A stretch of DNA of 64,000 nucleotides, taken from positions 62,001 through 126,000 of the forward strand of contig NW_020825487.1 in NCBI RefSeq assembly GCF_003286085.1. Reading direction: 5' to 3'. Under the pieces are notes generated by a model. The model was not told the DNA's origin. It did not search any database and was given only the letters and a program-made list of their open reading frames with translations. Shown here in pieces: positions 9,716-22,100 of this stretch (the first letter of the stretch is position 1; each line of letters begins with the position of its first letter). Origin of the DNA: Drosophila persimilis. Taxonomy: Eukaryota > Arthropoda > Insecta > Diptera > Drosophilidae. Made by a program: the position numbers and the translations under genes.

Positions 9716-11967
9716 TGTAATATTCGACGCTTGTCGTGCCGTTTATTTGAATTATGAACGGCTAACTCCCAAAATTACAGCCTAAAACTAGGCAGAAAAA
9801 AAAAAAATTCGAGTTGCAGAGCTTGTGAGCTTTAACCATACATAGAGTATCAGCTGTTTTGCGACCAAGTGGCAACACTAAGATATGCAATTTTTCTGCT
9901 TTGCACTATATTTCATTAAATATTGCTGTGGCTGGATTCTGTATAACAGAAAAAGACCATAGAAGGTGTGGAAAAAACGTGGGTTGCTGTACCTAGTAGT
10001 CCCAGCCTCTGTCTTTTTTACCTCGTGGCCGTCAGAGTGACCGGCAGTGAAAAAAGAAGTCTGCTTGAGCTGACCCAGTTCTCTAAACAAGGTCAAGCCC
10101 AAAGTCAAAGCCTAGTGCAAGTGCCAAGTGCGGCTCAAAGTGATCATTGAATTTGAGTGGACGCGCCAGTTATATATCGCCAATACTGGGGCAGCCGTTC
10201 GACCATTTGGAAACGAGCGCCCCCAGTGTATCAACATTTTTCGAAACAGTGGTGCAATTCTGTTGAGGTAATTATCCACCCAGCTGCAGCGACCCGTTGA
10301 AAAATGTTCTGTTCTTTCCGTGTAGGATTAGCACCACTAGTATCTACGTATTGAAACGCTGGTCTAGAAGATACGGATTGGTTATTCCCGGAGACCTCTT
10401 GGCCACGTGCCCGTACCACCGTTCGGTAGCCGAGGGCATGGACTTGCTCCTCAAGTAAACCCGATCGGTGTGCTCTGCAATCTTCGCCTGGACACGTTCG
10501 ACCCATGGGGATGAGCTGAGTGACTCTTCAAATAACCCAGTCCCCCCCACGAGCAATCCAGTGTGCGAGGGTACCTAACCTCACGCCGCAGATGGACCGC
10601 GGTCATTGACCCCTGGCATCGGAAGCAGCTGATGTTACCTGCGCCCGGTACAATCGTGTGCCACCTTCAGACCTCGAGTAGGAACTCGGTCTCCAGCCGG
10701 GAAGCATCGAACCCGCATCGGATTTAGTTATATTCTCTATCTTTCTTTCGAAATTAGACCCGATATGCGAAACCCTGTTTTTTTTATCCGCTTTCTGTCT
10801 AACAATGTTCTTTTGATACGGCAAAAATGTGCAAAAGCCAAGTAAATACGGTATAAACCAAAAGGGAATTCCTGTCCATGGGCTAAGTCGAACTTGAACA
10901 AATGAGTAGTGTATTAATACCAATTATTTTTACAGTTTTTGATTTTGGTTGCCACGCATTCATCTCATCATCTATGCAGATACTCATCACAATCACACAC
11001 ATCATCATACTCATCCACCCATCAAATCACCTCATCCAACACACAACGAAAGATCTTTCTGCGTGGGAGTCAAAGTTATTAATCGTGTCGTAAGTGATTA
11101 TAAAAAAAAAAAAAAAACAAGTAAGCCATCTGAAAAGAATGAATGTGCGGTAACTATTCGTTGGTCTTCAACCATGATCACGGTTTTACACACGTAGTAC
11201 TCATGCCTTTAAACGACTTTCCATATACCCGATTTTCGTCTGGTTTTGGCACTGCCCAAGTACCGTAATGACATATGACGTTTCCTTGTTCATATGATGA
11301 ACACGTACCTATTTCTTGCCTTTATCTATACCTACTACTAATCATTTTTATAGATTTAAGAACCTTATACGCTACCTCGCCCCTATGATACTCTTAATAC
11401 TAGTAATACCCTATAAATGTAAGACGATACCGAATAGCAGGCTTATATTAGGGACTAGATCCTATTAGCGTTAGGTTTGATAGGAGTTTAAATGAAGAAT
11501 TATGGATTGTTTAAATAAAGTAGTTTTGGAAATGAACCGTGGCTAAATAGATTATATCGGAACCATGCAACCTCGAAAAACGGAGATGTGACCCACCGCA
11601 GTCTTTGTTGGAGGGATCCTGACGATTAATAGGTGGCCCTGAAGGATCATGGTAGGGTGGGCGTTCTCGCCAATGGGCGATACCGCAGCCGACAAAGATC
11701 TGACCGGTGATCTTCTTCGTTCGCGTGTACATGCTGATCTGTCCCTTTGACCCCCCTGTATCCCGTGTCCTAGTATCCTTTCCCTACTCGTACGCGATTT
11801 TTTTTTATAAATTCTTATCTCGACCATTTGCCAGAGCTATAAATGGGTAGTAAAATTTCCTCCATGCCCACACCCCGCCGACCAGAGACAAAAGCCGAAG
11901 CCAGCGCGTACTTCCTACTCCCGTTTACTTATCATCAGCTCCTCGACCCTGTACGTTGTATGCTACA
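9716..11967 (+). repeat. 3' LTR (2252 bp) of the Ulysses-like element
   Basis: Same length and, wherever compared, the same sequence as 1615-3866. It ends GCTACA directly before the AATT duplication and the interrupted errantivirus pol codons. Confidence 0.95.
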
Positions 11968-11971
11968 AATT
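11968..11971. repeat. Target-site duplication AATT, right copy
   Basis: Partner of 1611-1614. Confidence 0.9.
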
Positions 11972-14188
11972 AATGATTTCTAAATAGGCTTTTTGGAATG
12001 GAGGAAAATCTGTTTCGTTATGGAAATATAATGCGCTCTTTTTGGTGCATAGATATTCCTTTATTATATCCTTCGCTAAGGTGTTAGTCATTTCCTTATA
12101 CGTGATCTTGATGATTAGCTTGTGAAAATAACGAATTGTTTCTACCTTATCTTCATTGCCTTTTATTAGCTCAATTTGCCGATTGTAATAGTTAATTGGT
12201 CTTTCCGTGATAGCAATGTGATTTAGATTGTCTTCCTGTGCGCTATGTACAGTTGCACCAACGCTATTGGAAGCTTCTCCCAGGAGATTTTCATTAATCC
12301 TTACCCTTGATAAGGCATCAGCTACATGATTTTCTTTGCCTGGTAGATATTTCATTTTAAAATCAAACTCATTCAGTTTTATTTTCCACCTTTGTAATTT
12401 CATATTTGGCTCCTTGAGGTTGTTCAACCAAATCAAGGGTTTATGATCGCTTTGTATCTCGAATGTTCTACCGAACAGGTATGAACGGAAATACTTGGTT
12501 GCCCATACGATCGCTAATAATTCCTTTTCGATGGCTGAATAGTTTATTTCATGTTCATTTAGGGTTCTGCTAGCGTAGCAGATCGGTTTGTGTTCTTGTG
12601 ACAAAACCGCTCCCAATGCTATGTTACTAGCGTCGGTTGTTACCGTGAACATTTTGTCAAAGTCTGGGAACGCAAGGATAGGGTCTGAGGTGATGAGTAC
12701 TTTTAGTCTCTCAAATGCCTCGACGTACTTTTCTTCCTTGGGGTCTATGACAGCTCCTTTCTTTAGTTTGAGTGTCATGGGTTTTGCTATGTTTGCAAAA
12801 TTAGGAATGAATTTCCTGTAGAACCCGCACAGACCTAAGAATGACTTTATTTGTTTAGTCGTTTCTGGTATTGGAAATTTGACAATGGCAGAGATTTTGC
12901 CTGGATTTGGTACTATTCCTTCAGTAGTGACTACATGACCTAGGAATTCAGTTTCCTTTTTCATGAATTCACATTTATTTATTTGTAGCTTCAAGTTGGC
13001 GTCTCTCAACTTTCCAAATACTCTCCTTAGTGACAACAAGTGTTCTTCCAATGAAGTGGAAAATATAATGATGTCATCTAAGTATACAAAGCAATCTTTG
13101 AAGATTAACTCTTCTAGCAGATTGTTCATACATCTTTGGAAGGTAGCTGGGGCAGTGGTTAGCCCAAAGGGCATACGAGTGAACTCGTAATGTCCATGCT
13201 TAGTGGAGAACGCAGTTTTGGGGATTGAGCTAGGTTCCATGGGTATTTGATGGAAACCTTTTGCTAAATCGATTGTCGTAAAATACTGACATTTACCTAG
13301 TTTGTCTAGGATTTCATCCATTCTTGGAGTTGGGAATTTGTCCTTAACTGTTATTTCATTTAGACTTCTATAGTCTACTACCATTCGATATTTTTGCTTT
13401 CCTGAAGCATCTATCTTCTTCGGAATCATAGATATGGGCGAGCAGTAAGGAGAATTCGACTTTCGAATTATTCCCTGCCTGATCATATCTTTGATTTGCT
13501 GGTTTACCTCCTGATCATGTATCTGGGCATATTTGTATGGTCGTCTGTAGACCGGGTCTTCATGTTGAGTTTTGATCTCGTGCTTGATTGTACTTGTGAA
13601 AGTCAAATTGTCACCTTCTCTGTACTGCACATCCTTAAACTCATATAAGACCTTCTTTAACTCTTCCCTCTCTTCGTCGTTTAAGTGTTCCAATCTTAAT
13701 TGATTACATTCCCTTAATTCACTGTCTAGAGCGGAAGCGAAGTATTGATCTCCCTCTGGAGATGGGTCAAGGCACTTAGGTGCGATCTTCTCTTCTTTTG
13801 TAGAGGGATCAGTGCACTTCTGTGCGGTCTTGCCGGCTTCAATAGCTTCTCCACTCTGAATGATTGGGTACGACCTAGCTCCTAGTGTTACAGTGTCATT
13901 TCTGTAATCGATGACGGCTTTACTTGCCATCAAGTATTCTCTTCCTAATAAAATATCATAATTTTCGGAAAAGTTATGTATGTAGAACTTTTGTTCGGAC
14001 GGACATGTTTTGTTCGCATTCCTCATTATACTCTTAGTTAAACGGACAGGTCCATTGATGGTATGGACCGTAAGGTTATCGTCTTTTATCTCGGAATCTG
14101 TGTAATTTTCTTTCATGATGTTGATCGATGATCCCGAGTCAGCGATACACCTTAATATTCTTTTATTAATGGTAATGTTTATATAGGG
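11968..14188 (-). CDS. pol: Errantivirus Pol, 5' portion: protease, RT, RNase H
   Basis: The first part of the split pol gene. The frame is -1 relative to gag and overlaps its stop (14179-14181). A D-S-G-S-S protease motif lies just upstream of the Met at 14114-14116. RT contains Y-L-D-D near 13080, followed by the conserved F-L-G-H-V-V region. RNase H begins with T-T-D-A-S near 12640. The reading frame continues to the junction at 11968 and resumes at 1614 in the integrase zinc domain. A TAG at 11963-11965 is formed only by the inserted LTR. No other lesion is seen. Confidence 0.9.
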
Positions 14189-15135
14189 TCCTCCTCGGTT
14201 TCTTCCGAGGCGGCTTGATGAAAATTTACGTCCATCTTCGTTTGGCCACTCTGGCTCTCCCTCCCTCTTTTAGTAGGTTGGTTGGGTCCACTCCCACTAG
14301 CTTGGTTTTGAAATATTTGCTGATTGAATGGATTCTGAGCCCTACCTTGATTCAAGGAATTTTTGAACTCATTGTATAATCCAGGATTTTGGGAATTTTG
14401 ATTTTGATTTGTTCGATTCGTCTGACCTGTTCCAGATGAACTCTGAGTTTGATTGTGATAGTTAGTAGTATTATAATTTGGATAATAGTTTCCAACATTC
14501 TTTCGATTTGATTGAGACGATTTCGATTGATCTTTATTTGTACCTGAATCTGTTGTACTAGCTTCGTACAATCCTTCTTCTTGTGCTGCCTTCTTAAGAT
14601 TAGACAATGTGGTAATATCTTTTCTTGCTAAGGTCATGAACATTCTGTCAGGAAGTTTTCGAGTAATGACATCTTTAATTGTGTTGTTCAAAGCGTTTTT
14701 ATAAATGACATTATTTTCTGGTATGTTTTCTAAGTTTAGCTTATTGTTTATTAATAATGCTTTTATCTCTAATTCTTCTATAAACTTACGAAGACTGCCG
14801 TTGAATCTGGTGGTGTATAGTTGTCGTAAGAGTTCTTCATATGGTGTGTGATTTTTGAACTCGTTGATCAGCGCCGTCTTCAGTTCGAGCCACGTGTTGG
14901 GTTGTGTCATTTGCGATATGCGTTGTGCCTCTCCTGACAGTTGGATCTCGGTCGCTCCAAATAGGATCCTTTGTTGGCGAAGATCTTCAGTTGGATATAA
15001 TCCGCATACATATTCGATTCGTTTGATAAATGAGCTTAGCTGTCCAGATGAACCGTCATAGGCAGGTATTTGTCGGATCGACAGCAGTGCCTGGTTCAAG
15101 TGGATTTCGCTCAATGATAGTGGTGGTAACGCCAT
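14179..15135 (-). CDS. gag: Errantivirus Gag
   Basis: 318 residues starting at the ATG at 15133-15135. The N-terminal half has the capsid-like fold region of 17.6/297-type Gag, and the C-terminal third is rich in N, Q, S and G. There is no CCHC knuckle, as is usual in insect errantiviruses. The stop overlaps pol, which is in the -1 frame; no strong heptamer was pinned down here. The ORF is uninterrupted. Confidence 0.85.
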   Translation of the reverse strand: MALPPLSLSEIHLNQALLSIRQIPAYDGSSGQLSSFIKRIEYVCGLYPTEDLRQQRILFGATEIQLSGEAQRISQMTQPNTWLELKTALINEFKNHTPYEELLRQLYTTRFNGSLRKFIEELEIKALLINNKLNLENIPENNVIYKNALNNTIKDVITRKLPDRMFMTLARKDITTLSNLKKAAQEEGLYEASTTDSGTNKDQSKSSQSNRKNVGNYYPNYNTTNYHNQTQSSSGTGQTNRTNQNQNSQNPGLYNEFKNSLNQGRAQNPFNQQIFQNQASGSGPNQPTKRGRESQSGQTKMDVNFHQAASEETEEDPI

Positions 15136-15424
15136 GTTGTTGGTGTTGATTGGGTTTTGTTTTGTTGTAGTTTTTAACTTTATTTTGGTTCACTTGTAAG
15201 TTTTTTTTGATTTTGTATTAAGTGTTTCACTGTCCTTGGTGATTCACTATCTCCGCTTACTTCAGTTCACTTAAATTAGTTTTGCAAATCGTATGTGCTT
15301 GCAGCACATAGGTTCTTTGGCGGATTTCACAATTTTATTAACAATTCCGGGATTACGTGATCACAGTAATTATAAATTACACAAGCTGACCATTACCGAA
15401 ATATAGGTGTTAATTTTAAAAGAA
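15136..15424 (-). other. Errantivirus 5' leader
   Basis: Non-coding, T-rich on the plus strand, between the PBS and gag. I see no gene in it. Confidence 0.6.
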
Positions 15425-15442
15425 ATCCTACCGACTACGCCA
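15425..15442 (-). promoter_or_regulatory. Primer binding site, tRNA-Ser type
   Basis: On the minus strand the site reads TGGCGTAGTCGGTAGGAT, one mismatch from the tRNA-Ser primer site used by 17.6 and 297. It abuts the LTR end. Confidence 0.75.
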
Positions 15443-16037
15443 GTTAAATATCCGCAACTCGATTTTAAGTTTTTAAAAAAATACTTTTATTTTACAAACT
15501 TAAATATCTTTATGTCACAAGATTTAAATGAATTCCCCGACTTGACTTTCGGTCTGCTTGTCTCAAACGGAACTGATCTCTCTGCTGCTGGCTAGTTTCC
15601 ATGAGCCCTTCTCTTGGAACTCCCGACTCTGGCTTCGGGCGTTGCTTTCCTCGGCTGCATCTTCGTGTCGGTGGCGTACGTGCCTGGATCGATATTTGGG
15701 GATGCGTCGGCTTTGATGAAAGGCATCCACTGCTGGCGATCGGTGTTGCATTACATGACGGAGCTAGGAATGTGATACTCCTTGGTTTTATGTCTAGCTT
15801 TGATTGGTCCTCATGAGTGGCGTGATTCTAAAGAATCGATTTCTCGAGAGTGGCGTGATTCTAATGTTGCTGAAACAATGTGGTCCATTGTTTATATTAT
15901 GGGGGGCCCTAGCTTGGAGTATGGGAAGAAACAGTTATTGATTCTTGAGTGGGGTCCTGTTACTTGTGTGGATGGGGTGGATGAATTGTACATAAACATA
16001 ATGTGTATGGGATGTGGGGAATTATGGATATGTCACT
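15442..16037 (-). repeat. Errantivirus 5' LTR
   Basis: About 596 bp between the PBS and the (TA)n flank. On the minus strand it starts AGTGACATATCC and ends TTTAACT, giving AGT...ACT termini. The other LTR is outside the window, so age cannot be estimated. Confidence 0.8.
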
Positions 16038-16188
16038 ATATATATATATATATATATTATATATTATATTATATTATATTATATATTATTATAATTATTA
16101 TTATTATTATATACATATATATATTATATATTTACTATATAGTTTTTCTTATTTTTTTTATTTAATTATATTTTACATACATTTCATC
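16038..16188 (+). repeat. TA-rich leader / microsatellite
   Basis: Runs of TA, TATAT and ATT dominate this stretch before the Helentron ATG. It is the target of the errantivirus insertion. Confidence 0.7.
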
Positions 16189-19100
16189 ATGCCTCGTAAG
16201 AATAAGATATACAGATCTAATAGAGATAGAAATTCAGAAAATTTAGAAAATTTAGAAATTGTTGAAAATGTAATAGATGCAGACCCTGAGTTTGTTGAAC
16301 CAGTTAGAAACCAAGAGCTAGAGACGGAGGGACCAAATCAAGAGACTGCTTGGCAGGTTTCCGGTGTAGGTCAGGAAGAGCAGGCAGCCATCCCTGGTGA
16401 ACAGGTAGAGAATACTGTAGGCAATAGTGATGGCATAAATGAACAGAATAAACGACAAGTGTCCGTGCGTCAGTCCGTACGTTTACGGAACCAACATGTA
16501 GAGAATATAGAAGAAAGAGTAGAATTGAGAACACGACAGGGGCAAGTGGTCAACACTGAGCGTCGGTTCAAACGCAGTAGGAGCCAAAGGTATAGGGCTA
16601 CAGAGCAAGCACAAAATACCGCAGAACATGTACTGAGACGAACAGACTCTAGCATTAGACGTCAGGAGCAAGTGGCCGATACTGCTCGTCGGTCTAGACG
16701 AAGACAAGACTCGGGCTATAGGGCGCGTGAGCAAGAACACAATACAGGAGAGCATATAGTTAGAAGAACAGACGCACAGATTAGACACGAGGAGCAAGTG
16801 GCCGATACTGTGCGTCGGTCCAGACGGAGACAGGACCCTGACTATAGGACAAGAGAGCAGGAGCAGAATACTGTAGAACATATAGTTAGAAGAACAGACG
16901 CACAGATTAGACACGAGGAGCAAGTGGCCGATACTGCTCGTCGGTCCAGACGTCGACAGGACTTGGACTATAGGACAAGAGAGCAAGAACGGAATACAGA
17001 AAGGCGACAACGCATACGTTTAAATAATGAAAGGAGACGTATGTTAGAAAGAGAGCAGGATAGAGTTCGCAGGGTACAAGAAAGGAGCTTAGTAGATCGT
17101 AGGCGTATCTCGCGAGCGCGAGACACTCTGGCACGCCAAGCTGCTCGTGCCGCAGCACGACAGTTAGAAATTGACGCTGCCAGAACGGCTAGTCAAAGAG
17201 TTAGCCAATATAGGAGCGATAGCAGCAATAGAGTTGAGCAAAATTTAAGAAACGCCTCCCGAATGCAGCAGGAACGAGCAAATATCTCCCAGGAAGATAG
17301 GGCTCAGATAGAACCCAGAATCAGGCTTAGTGGCCTAGAAGCTCTGAAAGTAGTTTATAACAGGAATGTAAAGCTGGGTCCTGATCAGGTTTGCCTTTCT
17401 TGCAAAGGCCTGTGGTTCCCCAAACAAATTTGTAAGATTCCTCGCGTCCTTTTAGAAAGTGATTGCGAGTTTAGTGGTGAAATTTTCGCTCTTGAAAGCC
17501 TTTTAGAATTCCCTTCTGATTGCCCAACATTAAAATTCTGCAGAACATGTCATAGCAACATTAAAAGGCGTATAAAGCCTAAGCTTTTCTTCAATGAATT
17601 AGATTTCCCCATGCTGCCCGACTGCTTAAAGGGGCTTACTCCATTAGAGGAACGACTGATTTCTCCTCGACTTCCATTTATGATAATTAAGCCTATATTG
17701 CCTGGGGGGCGAGGTCAAAATGCCATTAAAGGGGCAGTGGTAAACGTCCCTATTTCGGTAAGCGATATCGTGAAGGAGCTTCCACGAGCTTTCCATGAAG
17801 CCCAGGTAATTCAGCTCCACCTCAAACGCAGAAAAGAGTATCTTCATGCTTTCATGGCTGAAACCATTAGACCTTCCAAAATTTTTGAAGCACTTCGTTA
17901 TTTAGTTACCACAGATTTGTATAAAAAGCATAATGTTGTAGTTAACGAGCAATGGATCTCTGGTTTCACATCCGATATTGTTCCATTCGTAGCATCTCAA
18001 GCAGACGCAGCCTTTTTAGAAAGTATGCAGAATAGAGATAGGAATGTAGATACGGAGCCGGCCCATCCCGACGAGGAAGTAGAAGCCGAAGAGCTCAACC
18101 CTGGAGGTCAGGAAACTCTGCTTGAAAACAACATACCATTTGATGATAGGATTATCAAAATCGCACCAGGTCAAGGCCAACGACCTCTCGACATGATTCT
18201 AGACATTGACTCGGAAGAGTTATCCTTTCCCACAATTTATGCAGGCGTCAAAAGACAATCTTCGCAAAGTTTTACAACCATTGTTAGATCAGAGCTTCGA
18301 AATGTAGATAGGAGAGGTTGTAGAACTGACAAACTATTCTTCAATTATAAGAAGTTAGAACTCATTAAGATTCGAAATAATATTTCAATCTGCTTACGTA
18401 AGCGGAGCACTTCCAGTGCAGTAACGGCAGCTAACGCTCTTAATGAGAATTTCATAGGGGGGCTTATTAACCACGATGAGGGATATAGGGTTCTTCGCGA
18501 TATTCGATCGTCTCCGGCTCACTGGGAGGATGAAAAGAAGAAGGTTATGGCCATGATTCATCAGTTCGGCCTGCCGACTTTTTTCATTACTCTGTCTGCT
18601 GCTGAAACGCGGTGGCCAGAGTTGCTTGTTTTGCTCAAAAAAAACGTAGATAGGGAGATCATTAGCGAAGAAGAAGCAGTGAATCTACCCTACACCGAAA
18701 AGGAGCGTCTTATCAGGGCAGATCCAGTTACTTGTGCTAGGTATTTCGATTATAGGTATCGCGAGATTTTAAAAGTTATGAGGAATCGGGAGGGCATTTT
18801 CGGGGAAAACTTCGTCATCAAATATTATTGGCGTGTTGAATTCCAACAAAGAGGTTCCCCCCATATTCACGGCATGTTTTGGCTGAAAGATGCCCCAGCA
18901 GTGGACTTAACCAGTACAGAGTCAATTTCAACAGTTATAGCCTTCATTAACAAACATATTACAGTAGATGTCACAGACTCTGAATTAGCTCCGTATGTTG
19001 AATACCAAAAGCATCGGCATAAGGACATGTCATGTCTTAAAAAAGCCAATAAAAGTGGAAAAAAAGTTTGTAGATTCGGTATTCCATACCCTCCAATGCC

Positions 19101-22100
19101 CCAAACGGAGATATTGAGTCCACTGCCGGAGGAAACTCCAAACCTTGATTTTCACCAAGGAAATTTTAAGAAAATTCAAGACCTACTGAATTCTGATCAA
19201 TCCTCTGATATGATTGATCACTTGAGCATATTTGAGAACTTTCTTTCGCACGAACAAGTGAGCCTCAATTACGAGGACTACAAATATGCAATTTCTTCTG
19301 GTTTAAAGAAACCACACATTTTTCTAAAAAGGTCATTTGCTGAAATTTGCATTAATGCTTATAATAAACACATCATTTCAATGCAAAGGGCCAATATGGA
19401 TATCCAATACATTTTGGACCCTTATGCATGCTGTAGCTATATAATAAATTATATAAATAAAACCCAAAGGGGTATTTCAAAGCTTATGCGCGAGGCGGCA
19501 AAAGAAGTTCAAGGGGGCAATTACACGATTAGACAAAAGCTACAGCATATTGGTCACAAATTTATTTCTGGCACTGAGATATCTGCTCAGGAAGCCGTAT
19601 ATTGTTGTCTAGGAATTCCGTTGTCCGGAACTAGCAACAAATGTGTTCAAGTAAATACTTTCCCTCCAGAGCAACGAGTTCGAATGCTCAAATCCACAAG
19701 CATCCTACAAAATATGCATCAGGAGTCCACTGACATATTCGTCAAAGGATTGCTGGAGCGGTATGAACAAAGACCAACTGATCTTGAGGGCCTGTGTCTA
19801 GCCGATTTTGCAGCAAATTATGAATTTTCTAAAAACGGGAAAAGAACCTGCCAAAATAGAGATGATGAAGAGGACGAAGAAAATGAGGCACAAGTAGAAG
19901 TTTTTATCCCTCTCCGCGATAATAGTGGTTTTATTAGGGAAAGAACTAAGCCGTCCATTTTAAAATATATGAGGTTTAATATAAATACAGATAGGTCAAA
20001 CTATTTTAGAGCATTAGCTATGCTGTTTTATCCGTGGAGAGATGAAGAGAAAGATTTAGTGAGCGTAAATTGCGAGGATCTTTATAATAATCATCAGGAG
20101 TTGGTAAATTCAAATTTCCAAAAATTCAATGCATTAGGAGATTTGGAAGACGCGCTTAGGAGGGCCATGGAAGCCCAAGAGAATAGGGAGGAAGGTGAAG
20201 AGGTAGTTGATGAGGCAATTGCTGAGGAGTTTAGGGCTTTAGCGATTCCAGAAATAAGTTCCCAGATAAATGTTTTGAACTTGAATGACCAGGCAGCGGA
20301 TCAAGATAGAAGTATTCGACTAATTAAGCTTCCTCCTATTGTTTCCCTTAATATTTTAGCTAATTTGATTAGATCGCTTAATTTGAAGCAAAAAACCTAT
20401 CTCACCCATGTTCTGCATAATGTGAGAAATAAGGCAGTTTTTTATGAGTTTGTAGGTGGCGGCGCAGGCGTCGGCAAGAGTAGAACCATATCTACCATTT
20501 TTCAGACCATTTCCCAGGAGTTTAATCGTAGACCAGGATCTAACCCAGAAACTGTTAAGGTTCTGCTGTGTGCTCCCACAGGAAAAGCTGCATTTGGTAT
20601 TGGAGGTGCCACACTTCACTCAATGTTTTCTTTACCTCTCAATCAATCCAACCATGCTTTTAAACAATTGGGTCCAGATTTGTTAAATACCTTGCGTTCA
20701 AGATTTATTGATCTTAAAATTCTTATAATTGACGAAATTTCTATGGTCGGTGAAAAAATGTTTTCATATTTGGATATGCGTCTAAAACAAATATTTTCAA
20801 GGCCCGAGAGTCCTTTCGGTGGCATTTCTGTTATCGTGTTTGGCGATCTAAGGCAGTTATGTCCAGTAGGTGATCGTTGGATATTCAAATCCTCATCAGG
20901 GGCGCATAATCCATACAGTGCGATAGTTGGCTCTAGTCTCTGGGATGGCTTCAAGTTTTTCGAACTTACAGAGATAATGCGACAGCGAGATGACCAACCT
21001 TTTGCAACCGCACTAAATAACATGGCATCGGCCGTAATGACGTCAGAAGATATTCAATTGCTTAGGGACCGAATAGTTCACGGCAGTGAAGCACCAAGAG
21101 ATGCGATCCACTTATTTTATAGTAATAGCGAGACAGATAAGTACAATAAGGAGAAGCTATCATCGATTATGACTGCAGAATATACTTCAATAGCTTTAGA
21201 CTCCATCAAAGCCGAGCATCTTAACCCAGACATCAAAACAAAATATCTGGACTCTGTTAAGAGTTTCAAAACTTCGAATACACAAGGCTTGTGCACTTCA
21301 TTGGTTCTCAAAACCACGGCTAAATATATGATGACAGTCAATGTAGATACATCAGATGGTCTTGTTAACGGAGCCACTGGTGTTTTAATGCAGATAGATC
21401 TCAGCTCATCCAATACTCCCGAACTTCTTTGGATACATTTTCTCGAGGAAAGCGTAGGAGTTAACGCACGGTCAAAGCGCAGCCATAGTAACGAATCTTC
21501 TTGGACCCCAGTTCAGAAAACTACAAAAAGTTTTCAATACCATCAAAATGAACAAGTTACTATTGACCGAAAACAGTTTCCGATTGTAGCTGCTGAAGCT
21601 ATAACTATTCATAAGAGTCAGGGAGCAACATACAGCAAAGTGGTCGTCCACACTTCATCCAATATGCAAAGAGAAGCATTGTATGTAGCTTGTAGTAGGG
21701 CCACCAGTGCGAACGGACTTTATATCGTTGGACCACTCATTCCTTCGAGACCCAAGCGGGACTGTCCTGTCGCGAAAGAGATGGAGAACTTGCGTTCCGC
21801 TAAGTTACTTCACACCCACTTCGATTGTTTACTCAATCCGTCCGAATTAAATATTTTCTTCCATAATACGGAAAGCTTGCACTGCCATTTTATCGATGTC
21901 TGTTCTGATCAGCTAATGCTCAAATCTTCTATTTTGTGCTTCGTTGAGGCTTCCACATACTCTAATGAAGCTTATAATATTCCTGGCTTTTCCACAGCAG
22001 TGCGGTTAGATTGCCAGTCCGTAGCCAGCGGAGCTAGACCGAAAAGAGGCATTCTAATATTCGTTAGGAATGAACTTTTGAATCATTGTAGTATTATTGA

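Larger units (their letters stand above)
1615..11967 (+). mobile_element. Complete Ulysses/Osvaldo-like Ty3/gypsy LTR retrotransposon
   Basis: A 10,353-bp element with two 2252-bp LTRs (TGTA...TACA), a tRNA-Lys PBS, gag, pol in the -1 frame, a G7 polypurine tract and a 4-bp target duplication. There is no env: only 73 bp lie between the pol stop and the 3' LTR. Very long LTRs, a tRNA-Lys primer and a total near 10.5 kb are characteristic of Ulysses of D. virilis and the Osvaldo clade; that assignment is from knowledge of the families. The LTRs have equal length and small ORFs in both translate identically, so the insertion is recent. Gag and Pol are uninterrupted, so the copy may be active. 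Confidence 0.9.
1..16037 (-). mobile_element. Errantivirus (gypsy/17.6/297-type endogenous retrovirus), interrupted
   Basis: Read on the minus strand the order is LTR (15442-16037), tRNA-Ser-type PBS, gag, pol, env, with the env end and the second LTR beyond the left edge. Pol is split by the Ulysses-like element at 1615-11967. When that insertion and one copy of its 4-bp duplication are disregarded, the pol frame is continuous across the junction, so the copy was intact there when hit. LTR ends are AGTGAC...AACT, the AGT/ACT type of the 17.6/297 group, and the outer flank is a (TA)n run, the preferred target of this group. Family assignment follows domain order, PBS and termini; the exact member is not determined. 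Confidence 0.85.

Noticed and set aside
16003-16188. Upstream extension of the Helentron ORF by 62 codons
   Set aside because: It reads through the errantivirus LTR end and a TA repeat, giving Y/I repeats. The Met at 16189 is the sensible start.
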